Source: Betaproteobacteria bacterium (GTDB lineage: Bacteria > Pseudomonadota > Gammaproteobacteria > Burkholderiales > Burkholderiaceae_F). From it: a stretch of DNA of 64,000 bases. The stretch spans positions 124,001 through 188,000 of the forward strand of contig BOKW01000008.1 of the NCBI GenBank assembly GCA_016861185.1, read 5' to 3'. The position numbers and the translations under genes are program-made. Under the pieces are notes generated by a model. It saw only the letters and a list, made by a program, of their open reading frames with translations, was not told the DNA's origin and searched no databases. Within the stretch, counting starts at the first letter, position 1; each line of letters begins with the position of its first letter. Of this stretch, positions 7,470 through 17,421 are shown in pieces.

Positions 7470-8867
7470 TCACGCAGGCCAGCGCGGCGGATGCGTGCCG
7501 AGCGGAACCGAAACGCGGTCCCAACGAAACGGCGTGCGCGACAGGCGCGCGGCATGCCGCACGATCGTCAAGCGGCCGAATCCCGACGGCAATTCACCCG
7601 TGAGATCGCGCACGTCGGCGAGCGTCGGATCGGGAATGTTCAAACCGTTCTCGATGCGGCCGAGCCCGCGCAGCCATCTTCCGGTCTGTGCAAGCGAGCA
7701 GCGGACGTGCCAGCTTCCGCCTTCGGCCGCGCGGCGTTTCAAGGCGACTGTCACCGCGAACGCCATCAGATAGCCGGTTGCGCGGTCGAGCGCCTGCGTC
7801 GGCAACGGCTTCGGCGTATCGACGCCGGCGGCTTCGGCTTCGGCCGCATTGAAACCGCTTGCCGTCTGTACGAGCGAGTCGTAACCGCGCCGATCGGCCC
7901 ACGGGCCGACGTGTCCATACGCGCTGAGCGACACGTAGACGATGCCGGGGCGAAGCCGCGCGGCGTCCTCGGGGCCGAGACCGAGCGCCGCCAGCCCGCC
8001 GGGCCGATAACCCTGCACCATCACGTCGGCGTCGCGCAGCAGCGTGCGGAACGTCCCGCGGTCCTTCGCATCGCGCAGATCCAGAAAGCACGACAGCTTG
8101 CCGGGCCCGGTTTCGATCACCAGCGGTTCGATCGCGGGGAGATGCGGGCCGCTTACCAGCAGCACGTCGGCGCCATGGCCGGCGAGCGTGCGGCCGCAGA
8201 CCGGGCCGGCGATCACGCGCGTCAGATCGAGCACGCGCACGCCGGCGAGCGGCCGCTCGGCGGGTCCGAGCGGCTGCGGCTGCGCGTCCGCGATGCGTTC
8301 GATCGTCAACAGCGGCAGCCGCGCCACCGCGGCGCCCTGCGGGTGCGCGTCCCACTGCGCGAACGTGCGCATCGCGGTGACGACGAGGCCGCGTTCGGCG
8401 GCGGCGTCTTCGAAGCGCAGCGCTTCCCGTTGTCGGAGCGCGCGGCCGACCGCTTCGCGGTCGTGCGCGCAGCCGAGCAGCGCGAGCACGCCGTCGCGAT
8501 GGTGCGGAAAGTTGGCGTGGATACGAACCCAGCGGCCGTCGCCGCAGCGGTACACGCCGGTGATCTTGTCGCGGAACTCCAGCGCCGGACCGTCGTTGAC
8601 GCGCAGGTAGTGTTCGCTGCGAAACTCGACCGCCGCCGCGCGCATGTCGACCGCGATCGACTGCCGCGCGCCGCCGCGCAGTCTCCACAGTTCGGCGGCC
8701 GCGAGCGCGGACGCGGCGATGCTGGCTTGCGCCGCGGTGCCGATCGCGAACGACGAAGGCAGCACCGGCTCGGCGCCGGTCAGCTCGACGTCGTCCAGCG
8801 CCGCTCGCTCGCCGCCGCCGCCGAGCCACAGCGCTTCGAGGCAGGCGCGCGCTTCGAGCGCGGGCAT
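7470..8867 (-). CDS. CaiB/BaiF family III CoA-transferase
   Basis: The 465-residue protein carries the family III signature 'LAGVRVLDLTRVIAGPVCGRTLAGHGADVLLV', followed by 'DLRDAKDRGTFRTLLRDADVMVQGYRPGGLAALGLG' and 'VSLSAYGHVGPWADRRGYDSLVQTASG'. The acidic residue of 'QALDRATGYLMAF' is a candidate for the catalytic Asp. These enzymes move CoA between carboxylic acids through enzyme-bound anhydrides. The signature normally lies near the N-terminus but here begins near residue 216, after about 210 residues that resemble the family's C-terminal half. The start codon shares one base with the thioesterase stop (TGATG), showing translational coupling. It is the last gene of the tricarboxylate operon; the donor and acceptor acids are unknown. 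Confidence 0.85.
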   Translation of the reverse strand: MPALEARACLEALWLGGGGERAALDDVELTGAEPVLPSSFAIGTAAQASIAASALAAAELWRLRGGARQSIAVDMRAAAVEFRSEHYLRVNDGPALEFRDKITGVYRCGDGRWVRIHANFPHHRDGVLALLGCAHDREAVGRALRQREALRFEDAAAERGLVVTAMRTFAQWDAHPQGAAVARLPLLTIERIADAQPQPLGPAERPLAGVRVLDLTRVIAGPVCGRTLAGHGADVLLVSGPHLPAIEPLVIETGPGKLSCFLDLRDAKDRGTFRTLLRDADVMVQGYRPGGLAALGLGPEDAARLRPGIVYVSLSAYGHVGPWADRRGYDSLVQTASGFNAAEAEAAGVDTPKPLPTQALDRATGYLMAFAVTVALKRRAAEGGSWHVRCSLAQTGRWLRGLGRIENGLNIPDPTLADVRDLTGELPSGFGRLTIVRHAARLSRTPFRWDRVSVPLGTHPPRWPA

Positions 8868-9271
8868 CAGGGACCTTCGCCGATCGGCGGCGGAACGACG
8901 CGCGGGCGCCCGCCCTGGTCGAGCGCGACGAAGACGAAGGTCGCCTCGGTGACCTTGACGCTTTCCTCGCCGTCGCGGCTGCGCCGCCACGCGTCGACCT
9001 GAATGGTCATCGACGTGCGGCCGACGCGCGTCAGCCGCGCGTACAGGCTCACTTCGTCGCCGATGAGTACGGGGCTGTGGAAAGTGATGCGATCGACCGA
9101 CACCGTCGCGCAGCGGCTGCGCGCGCGGCGCGCGGCCACGTTGCCGGCGGCCAGATCCATCTGCGACATCAGCCAGCCGCCGAAGATGTCGCCGGCCGGG
9201 TTCGCGTCGGCCGGCATCGCGATCGTCCGGATCGCCGGCTCTGCGGCGGGGCGCAGTTCGCTCGCGGTCAT
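8867..9271 (-). CDS. Acyl-CoA thioesterase (hotdog fold, YciA-like)
   Basis: The 134-residue protein is a single hotdog domain. 'MPADANPAGDIFGGWLMSQMDLAAGNVAARRA' contains the N/D-x-G-D-I-F-GG-W-L/M motif of YciA/ACOT-type thioesterases. It continues with 'TVSVDRITFHSPVLIGDEVSLYARL' and 'TEATFVFVALDQGGRPRVVP'. It would hydrolyse acyl-CoA to free acid and CoA, probably as a hexamer in the cytosol. It lies 15 nt after the isocitrate dehydrogenase gene and overlaps the CoA-transferase start by one base, so it belongs to the same operon. In this setting it may recycle CoA from stalled intermediates; that is inference. Confidence 0.88.
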   Translation of the reverse strand: MTASELRPAAEPAIRTIAMPADANPAGDIFGGWLMSQMDLAAGNVAARRARSRCATVSVDRITFHSPVLIGDEVSLYARLTRVGRTSMTIQVDAWRRSRDGEESVKVTEATFVFVALDQGGRPRVVPPPIGEGP

Positions 9272-9286
9272 GGATGCGCGATGTCG

Positions 9287-10324
<1,038 letters not shown>

Positions 10325-10346
10325 CGTTGCCGCTCTCAATGGCGCG

Positions 10347-13052
10347 CTAGCTGACGAACCGGCACTGCGACGCGGGCGTGCGCGTGTCCATGTTGCGCCC
10401 GCGGTTCATGTGGTCGTCGATCTCGGCCGCGCAGCCGATCATGCGCGCGTACAGGAACACGGTGAAGGCGGCCGTCTCGAGCTGCGCGTCGGCCAGCGTG
10501 CCGGCGCGGTATGGCTCCCACAGCGCCTTCAGCAACTGGGTGGCGATGACCGCGTCGACGTTCACGCAGAACACGTTGCGCGTCACGCCTTCGTCGGCCA
10601 GCGCCTGCACCAGCGTGCGGTAGAAGTCGTGGAACACGTTGTACTCGCCGCGGGATTCCAGCAGATTGCGCACGTACTCCTCGCGCGGGTCGATATTGAC
10701 CGGGCGATCCTTGAACACCGGGTGGTTGATGCATGGGATCGCGCGCGCCGCGCCGCCGCCGATCTCCTTGCGCGCGGCCTTGTCTTTTGCGTATTCGCGC
10801 ACGAAGTCGAGCGCCAGGCGTCGCAGATCGATGCCGTGCGCGCGATCGCCCGGGTCGCGCAGATCGAGGCCGCCGAAGCGCTCGAGTAGGAACCGCACCC
10901 CTTCGTAGCCGTTGCCGCCGTGCGTGTAGCCAGAGTGCGTGAGAAAGCCGACCACCGCCTTGTTGATCTGCACGCGCTCGGGCGTTTCCGGCCCGTCGGC
11001 CGACACGGCGCCCTTCGCGCCCTGCGCGGTGATCGAGCCGGGCCCGTTGGTGAGCAGCAGGCCGATCAAGGTCTGCATCGCGCTGCGGTGGGCGGACTGC
11101 GGCGCGCGGCCGAACAGCGCCAGGCACGCTGTCTCGGTGAGCGAGCGCTGCTCAAGAATCTCCTTGACCTGCCAGCCGCAGAAGCGCTCCGGCTCGTGGC
11201 GCGCGGCGTCGACGGAGGCGCCGATCAGCGTGCCGAACAGGCGCAGCCACCACGGCAGCGACTCGGCCGTCAGCAGCGAGATGCGCTTGCGCATCAGCGG
11301 CCCCCAGGCCAGCGTGGCCGCGACGGCGGCGAGCACGCCGTCGGCGGTCGGCGCGCCCGGCAGCGATTGCAGATAGCGGACGAACGCGGAGCGCGCGCCG
11401 CGCGCGGCGAGCGCGCCGAGCATCATCTGGGCCTTGGCATCCGGCCGCTTGGCGACCAGCAGCTCACGCAGCGCCTCGTTCGCGGGCAGCGCGCGGGGAT
11501 CGAAGGCGTCGTCCAACGCGCTTTTCAGCCCCGTTGCAGCGAAGAAGTCGATCAGCGCCCGCGTCGCGGCGCGCGCGCGCTCGATGCGGCGCGGACCGAC
11601 GATGCTGGCCGCCGCAGCCAGCACGGCGTTCGGCGCGTTGCCCGCTTCGCGCGCGGCCTGGGCGGCCGCGAGCGCCGCGTCGCCGAACAGGTTCAGTTCC
11701 GCACCCACCGCGACGTTGACAAGCGCCCGATCGTTCGGGCCGCCCGGTTCCTGCAGCAACGCGAGCGCGATGTTCGCTTCGACCGGGTATTGCGTCGCCT
11801 GCAGCATCGATACGCCGTGCAGGCTGGAGACCTGCGTCTTCGCGTCCATCTGCGAGGCGCCCGACGCGTCCTTCATCGGCTGGCGCGGCGGCAGCGCGCC
11901 CACCTGCCGGTTGAGCACCGCGATCTGCGCGTTGTACGGCGGGATCGCTTCGACGACGGGCAGATCGAGCTCGGGCGCAAGCGCGACTCCGGCGTTTGAA
12001 CCGAACCACGGTTTCAGCGCCAGGCTGCCCTCGGGTTCGAAGTCCGGGCGCGCGGCGTTCTCGCGCATCACCGCCGTGAGCGCGGCCGGAATGTGCGCGA
12101 TGTTGGTCACCACCGCGCCCTTGTGCGAGCAGATCGGCCGCTCGGGCGTGAAGATGCCGTCGACGCCGAACTTCTGCATGAACCAGCGCTCCTTGGCCGC
12201 GGCGTCGTCGGCGCCGCCGGCCATCGCGCCGGCGTGACCGACCGCGCGCGTGAGCCTGCTCTTCCAGCGCCCGACCACGCAGGCCACGACCGGCTTGGTG
12301 AACTCGGCGTCGTACTCGTAGTAGCCGCCCGGTTCGCAATACAGCACGGCCGCCTTGCTGCGCGCGTCGTTGGCGAGTGCGAACGCGAACTCGGGTGCGG
12401 CGTAGTGGATGTAGACGTCCTTGCCGCTGGAGATCAGCGTGCTCGTACCCCAGCCGGCCATGCGCAGGTAGGTGGCGATCGTGGTGGTGAAGCCACCGGA
12501 GTTGGACAGGATCGCGATCGAACCGCGACGCAATGCGTCGCCCGGGTTGTCGCCGCCGAGCGCGCCGCCGATGCGCACCCGATGCCAGGCGTCCGCTACG
12601 CCGAGGCTGTTGCCGCCGAAGATGTCGATGCCGTTGCTCTGGCCCATGGCGCGGATCTCGCGCGAGTCGTGCACCGACAGCTTCTCGGTCACGATGAAGA
12701 TCTTTTTCAGCTCCGGGTTCACGCGGATCAGTTCCGCCACGCCGTCGCGCGCGGCCGAAGGCGGCAGATACACGACGCCGCAGTTAAAGCGGTGGCCGTC
12801 GCGCAGCCCCTCGAGCACGTTGTTGTAGACGGGCACATCGCCGATCGGCGTCTCCAGCACCTGGCCGCGCCGTCCGGGCGAGGTGCCGAAGACGACGTTG
12901 CCGCCGGAATACGCATGGCTCACGGGCGTGACGTCGCTCGATTCGCCGCCGAGGATGTTGAGCACGCACACGCGGTCCTCGCGCGTGGCGATCTGCGCCA
13001 ACGAACTCACGCCGACGAAGTACTTAAAGTCTCCGACGCCCTGTTTGTACAT
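10347..13052 (-). CDS. ATP-citrate-lyase-like large subunit (succinyl-CoA synthetase alpha plus citrate-synthase-like domains)
   Basis: The 901-residue protein begins with a succinyl-CoA-synthetase-alpha module: CoA-binding fold with 'SNSGGFTTT' (183-190) and the phospho-histidine motif 'GHAGA' with His273. The C-terminal ~250 residues are citrate-synthase-like. They align by eye with the lyase domain of ATP-citrate lyase: 'LLLTNGPGSITAQGA', His777 in 'CINHPVFKDRPVNID', Asp833 in 'NVDAVIATQLLKALW', and 'MIGCAAEIDDHMNRGRNM'. This predicts ATP- and CoA-dependent formation and cleavage of citryl-CoA or a homologue. It is much longer than bacterial AclA (about 600), with about 270 extra residues in the middle (roughly 380-640). 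The ATG at 13052 is preceded by 'GAGCGAGCC'; the next gene upstream ends 10 nt away. Substrate specificity is inferred. Confidence 0.8.
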   Translation of the reverse strand: MYKQGVGDFKYFVGVSSLAQIATREDRVCVLNILGGESSDVTPVSHAYSGGNVVFGTSPGRRGQVLETPIGDVPVYNNVLEGLRDGHRFNCGVVYLPPSAARDGVAELIRVNPELKKIFIVTEKLSVHDSREIRAMGQSNGIDIFGGNSLGVADAWHRVRIGGALGGDNPGDALRRGSIAILSNSGGFTTTIATYLRMAGWGTSTLISSGKDVYIHYAAPEFAFALANDARSKAAVLYCEPGGYYEYDAEFTKPVVACVVGRWKSRLTRAVGHAGAMAGGADDAAAKERWFMQKFGVDGIFTPERPICSHKGAVVTNIAHIPAALTAVMRENAARPDFEPEGSLALKPWFGSNAGVALAPELDLPVVEAIPPYNAQIAVLNRQVGALPPRQPMKDASGASQMDAKTQVSSLHGVSMLQATQYPVEANIALALLQEPGGPNDRALVNVAVGAELNLFGDAALAAAQAAREAGNAPNAVLAAAASIVGPRRIERARAATRALIDFFAATGLKSALDDAFDPRALPANEALRELLVAKRPDAKAQMMLGALAARGARSAFVRYLQSLPGAPTADGVLAAVAATLAWGPLMRKRISLLTAESLPWWLRLFGTLIGASVDAARHEPERFCGWQVKEILEQRSLTETACLALFGRAPQSAHRSAMQTLIGLLLTNGPGSITAQGAKGAVSADGPETPERVQINKAVVGFLTHSGYTHGGNGYEGVRFLLERFGGLDLRDPGDRAHGIDLRRLALDFVREYAKDKAARKEIGGGAARAIPCINHPVFKDRPVNIDPREEYVRNLLESRGEYNVFHDFYRTLVQALADEGVTRNVFCVNVDAVIATQLLKALWEPYRAGTLADAQLETAAFTVFLYARMIGCAAEIDDHMNRGRNMDTRTPASQCRFVS

Positions 13053-13062
13053 GGCTCGCTCC

Positions 13063-14346
13063 TCACGCGCCTTGACCGAGGCCGCGCAACCGGGCGGCGA
13101 TGTCGGCACGCCCGCCGGCCTTCATCCACGCGTCCGCGTTCTGCGCGTACTGGATCACCTCGCTCATGTCGGAATCGAAGCCGAACAGCCGGTACGGCAG
13201 TCCCAGCGCTTCGCAGGTGTCGCGCAGCGCGCCGAAGCCGCGCACCAGGTTCGGCCCGCCGCGGCCGGCGACGACATACAGCGGCGTCGGCCCATGGGTG
13301 CCGAAGTGCTCGCGCAGCGCGTCGGCGATCGCGCGGAAGGTCTCGAAGATGTCGGTGTTGTTGGACTTGCCGCCGATGATGAACAGCACGTTCGACTGCG
13401 CCAGCCAGTGCTTGAAGCAGATGCGTGCGACCTCCTTCATCTTCTCGTACGGCGGGTTGCCGCCGAAATCCGACGAGATGATCGCGTCGTCGCCGAGCAG
13501 TTCGGTGACCAGCGAGTTGGCGCCGCCGCCGAAGGTCGGCGCCAGGATGGTGCCCTTCGGATTGATCACGTACACGTCGCTCTGGCCCTGGTGCGTGCGA
13601 AGCTGGTTGATCTCCAGCTCGAAGTCGGACTGGTCGACCGCGAAGATGTGCGCCGGCAGACCGAGCCGCTTGTAGCGCGGGTCGTCGCGATCGCAGCCGC
13701 ACTTGAAGTCGCACGCGACCGGCGTGAGCCGCCCGTTGCGGTCCGGCCGCAGGCGGATCGGGTTCAGCTCCAGCGTGGTCATGCCGTAGTCGTGGAACAG
13801 CTCCCACAGCTTCGGCAGGTGTTGCACGAGCGGCGAGATGATCTCCTTCGGTGCATTCAATGCCGTCAGCGCGTTGGCGACGACGAAAGCCTTCAGTCCC
13901 GTCAACGGATCGAACGGCACCTGCGCGACGTACTTGCGATCGACCTCCTCGATGTCCATGCCGCCCATGTGCGACAACGTCATCGTCGGCGCGCGGAAGT
14001 GCGTCGAGTCGGTGAGCGAGAAGTAGACCTCGTGCCGCGCCGGCACCGCGCCTTCGTAGGTGACGCCGTTGGCCTTCGCGTACTGATGGCCGACGCGGTG
14101 TTCGGCGAAGAACAGCCGCTCGCGCTCGCGCAACGCCGTGGCGAGGTCCTTCGCGCGGCCGAGCAGGCCCGACTTGCCCTTCTTGCCGACGCCGCCGCGG
14201 AACACCGGCTTGATGAAGATCTCGCCGTGTTTATCGATCATCGCCTTGATCTGTTCCTCGTCGGCCGCCGGGCCGAGCACCTCGGCGGCGGGGAAGTCGA
14301 CGAAGCGCAGCATCTGCGCGCCGTACAGAAGACCGGTGACCTGCAT
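13063..14346 (-). CDS. ATP-citrate-lyase-like small subunit (ATP-grasp, succinyl-CoA synthetase beta-like)
   Basis: The 427-residue protein has an N-terminal ATP-grasp module ('GEIFIKPVFRGGVGKKGKSGL', 'TTLELNPIRLRPDRNGRLTPVACDFK') and a C-terminal domain matching the citrate-binding domain of ATP-citrate lyase. 'VLFIIGGKSNNTDIFETFRAI' (320-340) corresponds to the GGGIANFT motif, and 'VVAGRGGPNLVRGF' (358-371) to the RRGGPN motif whose Arg (here Arg362) contacts citrate. The length fits AclB-type subunits (about 400). It is 10 nt upstream of the large subunit and 15 nt downstream of tctA, so uptake and cleavage are co-transcribed. Citrate is the likeliest substrate; methylcitrate or another hydroxy-tricarboxylate remains possible. 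Confidence 0.83.
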   Translation of the reverse strand: MQVTGLLYGAQMLRFVDFPAAEVLGPAADEEQIKAMIDKHGEIFIKPVFRGGVGKKGKSGLLGRAKDLATALRERERLFFAEHRVGHQYAKANGVTYEGAVPARHEVYFSLTDSTHFRAPTMTLSHMGGMDIEEVDRKYVAQVPFDPLTGLKAFVVANALTALNAPKEIISPLVQHLPKLWELFHDYGMTTLELNPIRLRPDRNGRLTPVACDFKCGCDRDDPRYKRLGLPAHIFAVDQSDFELEINQLRTHQGQSDVYVINPKGTILAPTFGGGANSLVTELLGDDAIISSDFGGNPPYEKMKEVARICFKHWLAQSNVLFIIGGKSNNTDIFETFRAIADALREHFGTHGPTPLYVVAGRGGPNLVRGFGALRDTCEALGLPYRLFGFDSDMSEVIQYAQNADAWMKAGGRADIAARLRGLGQGA

Positions 14347-14361
14347 CGCCGTCTCCTGCCG

Positions 14362-15867
14362 TCACGCGGCCGCCACGGCGGGGCGCCGTTTCAGCCTGCG
14401 CAGTGCGAGCGGCACGGTCACCATGGCGGCCGCGAGTATCCACAGGCCCACGGCGATCGGGCTGCCCCACAGGATCGACAGCTCGCCGTTGGTGATCGAC
14501 AGCGCGCGGCGCAGGTTCTGCTCCATCATGTCGCCGAGCACCAGGCCCAGGATCAGCGGCGCCATCGGCACGTCGCACTTGCGCAGCAGGTAGCCGACCA
14601 CGCCCAGCACCGCCATCAGCACCAGGTCGAACGTCGTCGCGTGCACGCTGTAGACGCCCACCGCGCTGATCGCCAGGATGCCGGGCACCAGCGCCCAGTT
14701 CGGCGTCTTGAGCATGCGGGTGAAGATGCCCGCCATCGGGATGTTCATCACCAGCAGCATCACGTTGCCGATGAACATCGAAGCGATCAGCCCCCACACC
14801 AGTTGCGGCTGCTGGTCGAACAGCGCCGGGCCCGGCGTGATGTTGTACAGCGCCAGCGCGCCCATCATCACCGCCGTGGTGCCGGAGCCCGGTACGCCGA
14901 GCGTAAGCATCGGCACGAACGCGCCGCCGGCCGCGGCGTTGTTGGCCGCCTCCGGCGCGGCGACGCCGCGGATGTCGCCTTTGCCGAAGGTGCCCTCCGT
15001 GTCGGTCAGGCGCTTTTCCATCGAATAGGTGAGCGCGCTGGCGACCGTCGCGCCGGCGCCGGGTAGCACGCCGACCACGAAGCCGACGACGCCGGAGCGC
15101 ACCGTGCCCCACCAGGTCAGCGCCATTTCCTTCAGGTTGAACAGCGACCGCCCGGTGTTCTTGATCAGCCCGCCGCTGACGCCGTAGTGCTCGAGCATCA
15201 GCAGCATCTCGCTGATGGCGAACAGCCCGATCACCACGACGGTGAACTGGATGCCATCGGACAGATGCACCGAGTCGAACGTGAACCGATACACGCCGGA
15301 GTTCGAGTCGACGCCGACCGTGGACAGCGCGAGCCCGATCAGCGCCGCGAGCAGCGCTTTCATTGGCCTGTCGCCCATCAGTCCGGTCAGGCAGGCGAAC
15401 GCGAAGCACATCAGCGCGAAGTACTCTGCCGGTCCGAAGGCCAGTGCCCAGCGCGCCAGCATCGGCGCGAGCAGCGTGATGCCGATCGTGGCGATGATCG
15501 AGCCGACGAACGAGCTCCAGGCCGAGATCGACAGCGCCACGCCGCCGAGCCCCTTGCGCGCCATCGGATAGCCGTCGATCGCGGTCATGATCGCGGCCGC
15601 TTCGCCGGGGACGTTCAGCAGGATCGACGAAACCCGGCCGCCGTACTCGCAGCCGATATAGACGGCCGCCATCAAGATCAGCGCGCTCTCCGGCGGCAAC
15701 TGCATCGCGAAGGCGAGCGGCATCAGGATCGCCACCGCGTTCATCGGCCCGAGGCCCGGCAGCAACCCGACGACCGTGCCGATGAACGAGCCGATCGCCG
15801 CCACGAACAGGTTGGTCGGCTGCGTGGCCACCGCGAAGCCGGTGGCCAGATGCGAAACCGTGTCCAT
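14362..15867 (-). CDS. tctA: Tripartite tricarboxylate transporter, large permease TctA
   Basis: The 501-residue protein has about 10-12 membrane segments and the TctA hallmarks. These are 'GLLPGLGPMNAVAILMPLAFAM' near residues 37-58, 'YIGCEYGGRVSSILLNVPGEAAAIMTAIDGYPMARKG', and the second internal glycine-rich repeat 'GVLPGAGATVASALTYSMEKR'. It forms the ion-driven translocation channel of the periplasmic-binding-protein-dependent TctCBA system in the inner membrane. The ATG at 15867 shares a base with the tctB stop (TGATG), so the two are translationally coupled. It is followed after 15 nt by the ATP-citrate-lyase-like genes. Confidence 0.95.
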   Translation of the reverse strand: MDTVSHLATGFAVATQPTNLFVAAIGSFIGTVVGLLPGLGPMNAVAILMPLAFAMQLPPESALILMAAVYIGCEYGGRVSSILLNVPGEAAAIMTAIDGYPMARKGLGGVALSISAWSSFVGSIIATIGITLLAPMLARWALAFGPAEYFALMCFAFACLTGLMGDRPMKALLAALIGLALSTVGVDSNSGVYRFTFDSVHLSDGIQFTVVVIGLFAISEMLLMLEHYGVSGGLIKNTGRSLFNLKEMALTWWGTVRSGVVGFVVGVLPGAGATVASALTYSMEKRLTDTEGTFGKGDIRGVAAPEAANNAAAGGAFVPMLTLGVPGSGTTAVMMGALALYNITPGPALFDQQPQLVWGLIASMFIGNVMLLVMNIPMAGIFTRMLKTPNWALVPGILAISAVGVYSVHATTFDLVLMAVLGVVGYLLRKCDVPMAPLILGLVLGDMMEQNLRRALSITNGELSILWGSPIAVGLWILAAAMVTVPLALRRLKRRPAVAAA

Positions 15868-16316
15868 CAGCGTCCTCCGAGCACGATCGACAGCACGCCG
15901 GTGGGCAGCACCACGTCGAGCAGCTTGTCGAACAGCAGATACAGGCCGAAGCCGAGTCCGACGCCGGCGGCGAGCGACTGGCGCCAGTTGCCGCCGAACG
16001 CGATGCCGACGGGTACCGCCATCAGGGCGGTGGCCAGCGTGAAGCCGAGCCACCGGAACAGGAGCGCGTAGACGAAGATCGCGCCCATGCAGCCGGCCAG
16101 CAGCGGCAGGCGCCCGGCCGCCACCGCGCCCGAGTGCCGCGACGGCCGGATCACGAGCCACGCGCCGGCGAGCCCGATCAGCACCGCGAGCAGCGTCGGA
16201 AACGCGCGCGGGCCGATCGGTTCATAGGAGATCTCCGGAACGTAGCGGCTGGCCGCTCCTGCCATCGCGACGGCGGTCGCCACGCAGATTGCGCCGAGAA
16301 TGCGATCGCTCGTCAT
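15867..16316 (-). CDS. tctB: Tripartite tricarboxylate transporter, small permease TctB
   Basis: The 149-residue protein has four predicted membrane segments (about 8-26, 38-56, 70-88 and 95-140 in two passes). The TctB-type motif 'YEPIGPRAFPTLLAVLIGLAGAWL' lies after the first. Its role is to support TctA in the inner membrane. It starts 12 nt after the tctC stop and overlaps tctA by one base, as usual for tctCBA operons. Confidence 0.9.
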   Translation of the reverse strand: MTSDRILGAICVATAVAMAGAASRYVPEISYEPIGPRAFPTLLAVLIGLAGAWLVIRPSRHSGAVAAGRLPLLAGCMGAIFVYALLFRWLGFTLATALMAVPVGIAFGGNWRQSLAAGVGLGFGLYLLFDKLLDVVLPTGVLSIVLGGR

Positions 16317-16328
16317 CGGCGCCCCCCG

Positions 16329-17309
16329 CTACTGCTTCTTCGTCAGGCCGAACTCGTCGGCGAGCTGGCGATACCGCTGCACTTGGCGCTTGACGTACGC
16401 GTCGAACTCGGCGCCCGTCAGCGCGAACGGAAACAGTCCGCGCTCCTCGCGCAGCTTTTCGAACTCCTTGGTCGCCATCATCTGCGCGAAGGTGTCGGCC
16501 CAGACCTTGTACTCGGCGTCCTTGACCTTCGGGCCCATGTAGAAGCCGCGGACGATCGGCCACTCGAGGTCGTAGCCCTGCTCCTTGGCGGTCGGGACGT
16601 TGGCGAGCGCGCCGGGAAGTCGCTTGTCGGCGAACACCGCCAGCAGACGCAGCGGCGCGCCGGCGGCGATCTTCTCGGAGACTTCGGACGCGTCGCCGGA
16701 GTACACGTGGATGTGCCCGCCTTGCAGCGCGGTGGTCGCCTCGCCGCCGCCTTCGAACGCGACGAAACGCATCGCCTTGTAGTCGATGCCGGCGGCTTTC
16801 GCGACCAGCGCCGCCTTCATCCAGTCCTGGCTGCCGACCGTCCCGCCGGCGCCGAACACGACCTTGGTCGGATCCGCCTTGACCGCCGCGATCAGGTCCT
16901 TCAGCGACTTGAACGGCGAGTCTTTGGTGACGATGACGGCGCCGTAGTCGGTGCCGATTCCGGCCAGCCAGCGCACGTCGTTTTCGTTGTAGCGGCCGAA
17001 CTTGCCCTGCGCGAGATTGAGCAGCGAGCCGCCGGAGAAGGCGACGATCGTGTTCTCCTCGCCCGGGCGCTGCGCGACGACCGCGTTGTAGGCGACCGCG
17101 CCGATGCCGCCCGGCATGTAGGTGACGCGCATCGGGTCCTTGATGAACTTGCCGTTCATCAGTCCGCTTTGCGCGAGCTTGCAGGTCAGGTCGAAGCCGC
17201 CGCCGGGTTTGGCGGGCGCGATGCATTCGGTCTTGTCGAGCGGCCCGGCGGCGGCGGTCGCGGCCGCGCAGGCGAAGGAAAGCGCGAAAAGCGTGCACTT
17301 CAGCTTCAT
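16329..17309 (-). CDS. tctC: Tripartite tricarboxylate transporter solute-binding protein (Bug family)
   Basis: The 326-residue protein begins with a Sec signal peptide ('MKLKCTLFALSFACAAATAAA', cleavage predicted near residue 21-22). A periplasmic TctC/Bug fold follows: 'CIAPAKPGGGFDLTCKLAQSGL', 'VTYMPGGIGAVAYNAVVAQRP', 'VFGAGGTVGSQDWMKAAL', 'GGHIHVYSGDASEV'. It captures a carboxylated ligand and delivers it to TctAB. The ATG at 17309 is preceded by AGAGGAGA. It is the first gene of the eight-gene operon, and a candidate TctD operator lies 96 nt upstream. Bug proteins bind many di- and tricarboxylates, so citrate is inferred from the downstream enzymes. Confidence 0.93.
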   Translation of the reverse strand: MKLKCTLFALSFACAAATAAAGPLDKTECIAPAKPGGGFDLTCKLAQSGLMNGKFIKDPMRVTYMPGGIGAVAYNAVVAQRPGEENTIVAFSGGSLLNLAQGKFGRYNENDVRWLAGIGTDYGAVIVTKDSPFKSLKDLIAAVKADPTKVVFGAGGTVGSQDWMKAALVAKAAGIDYKAMRFVAFEGGGEATTALQGGHIHVYSGDASEVSEKIAAGAPLRLLAVFADKRLPGALANVPTAKEQGYDLEWPIVRGFYMGPKVKDAEYKVWADTFAQMMATKEFEKLREERGLFPFALTGAEFDAYVKRQVQRYRQLADEFGLTKKQ

Positions 17310-17405
17310 CGTGTGTCTCCTCTCGAAACTGTGGGGAACGAAGGCCGGTGCCCGATCTTTGCCGGGGCCTGATCCGACGCTGGCGTGCACACTAGCCGGC
17401 GTTGC

Positions 17406-17421
17406 CTTTCAGCCGGCTTTC
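17406..17421. promoter_or_regulatory. Candidate TctD-binding site upstream of tctC
   Basis: The 16-bp sequence CTTTCAGCCGGCTTTC overlaps the tctE stop codon and lies 96 nt upstream of tctC. The identical 16 bp occurs at 20754-20769, upstream of the porin gene. It contains two CTTTC half-sites 11 bp apart, the spacing that OmpR-family regulators such as TctD use on one face of the helix. Binding is inferred. Confidence 0.5.
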
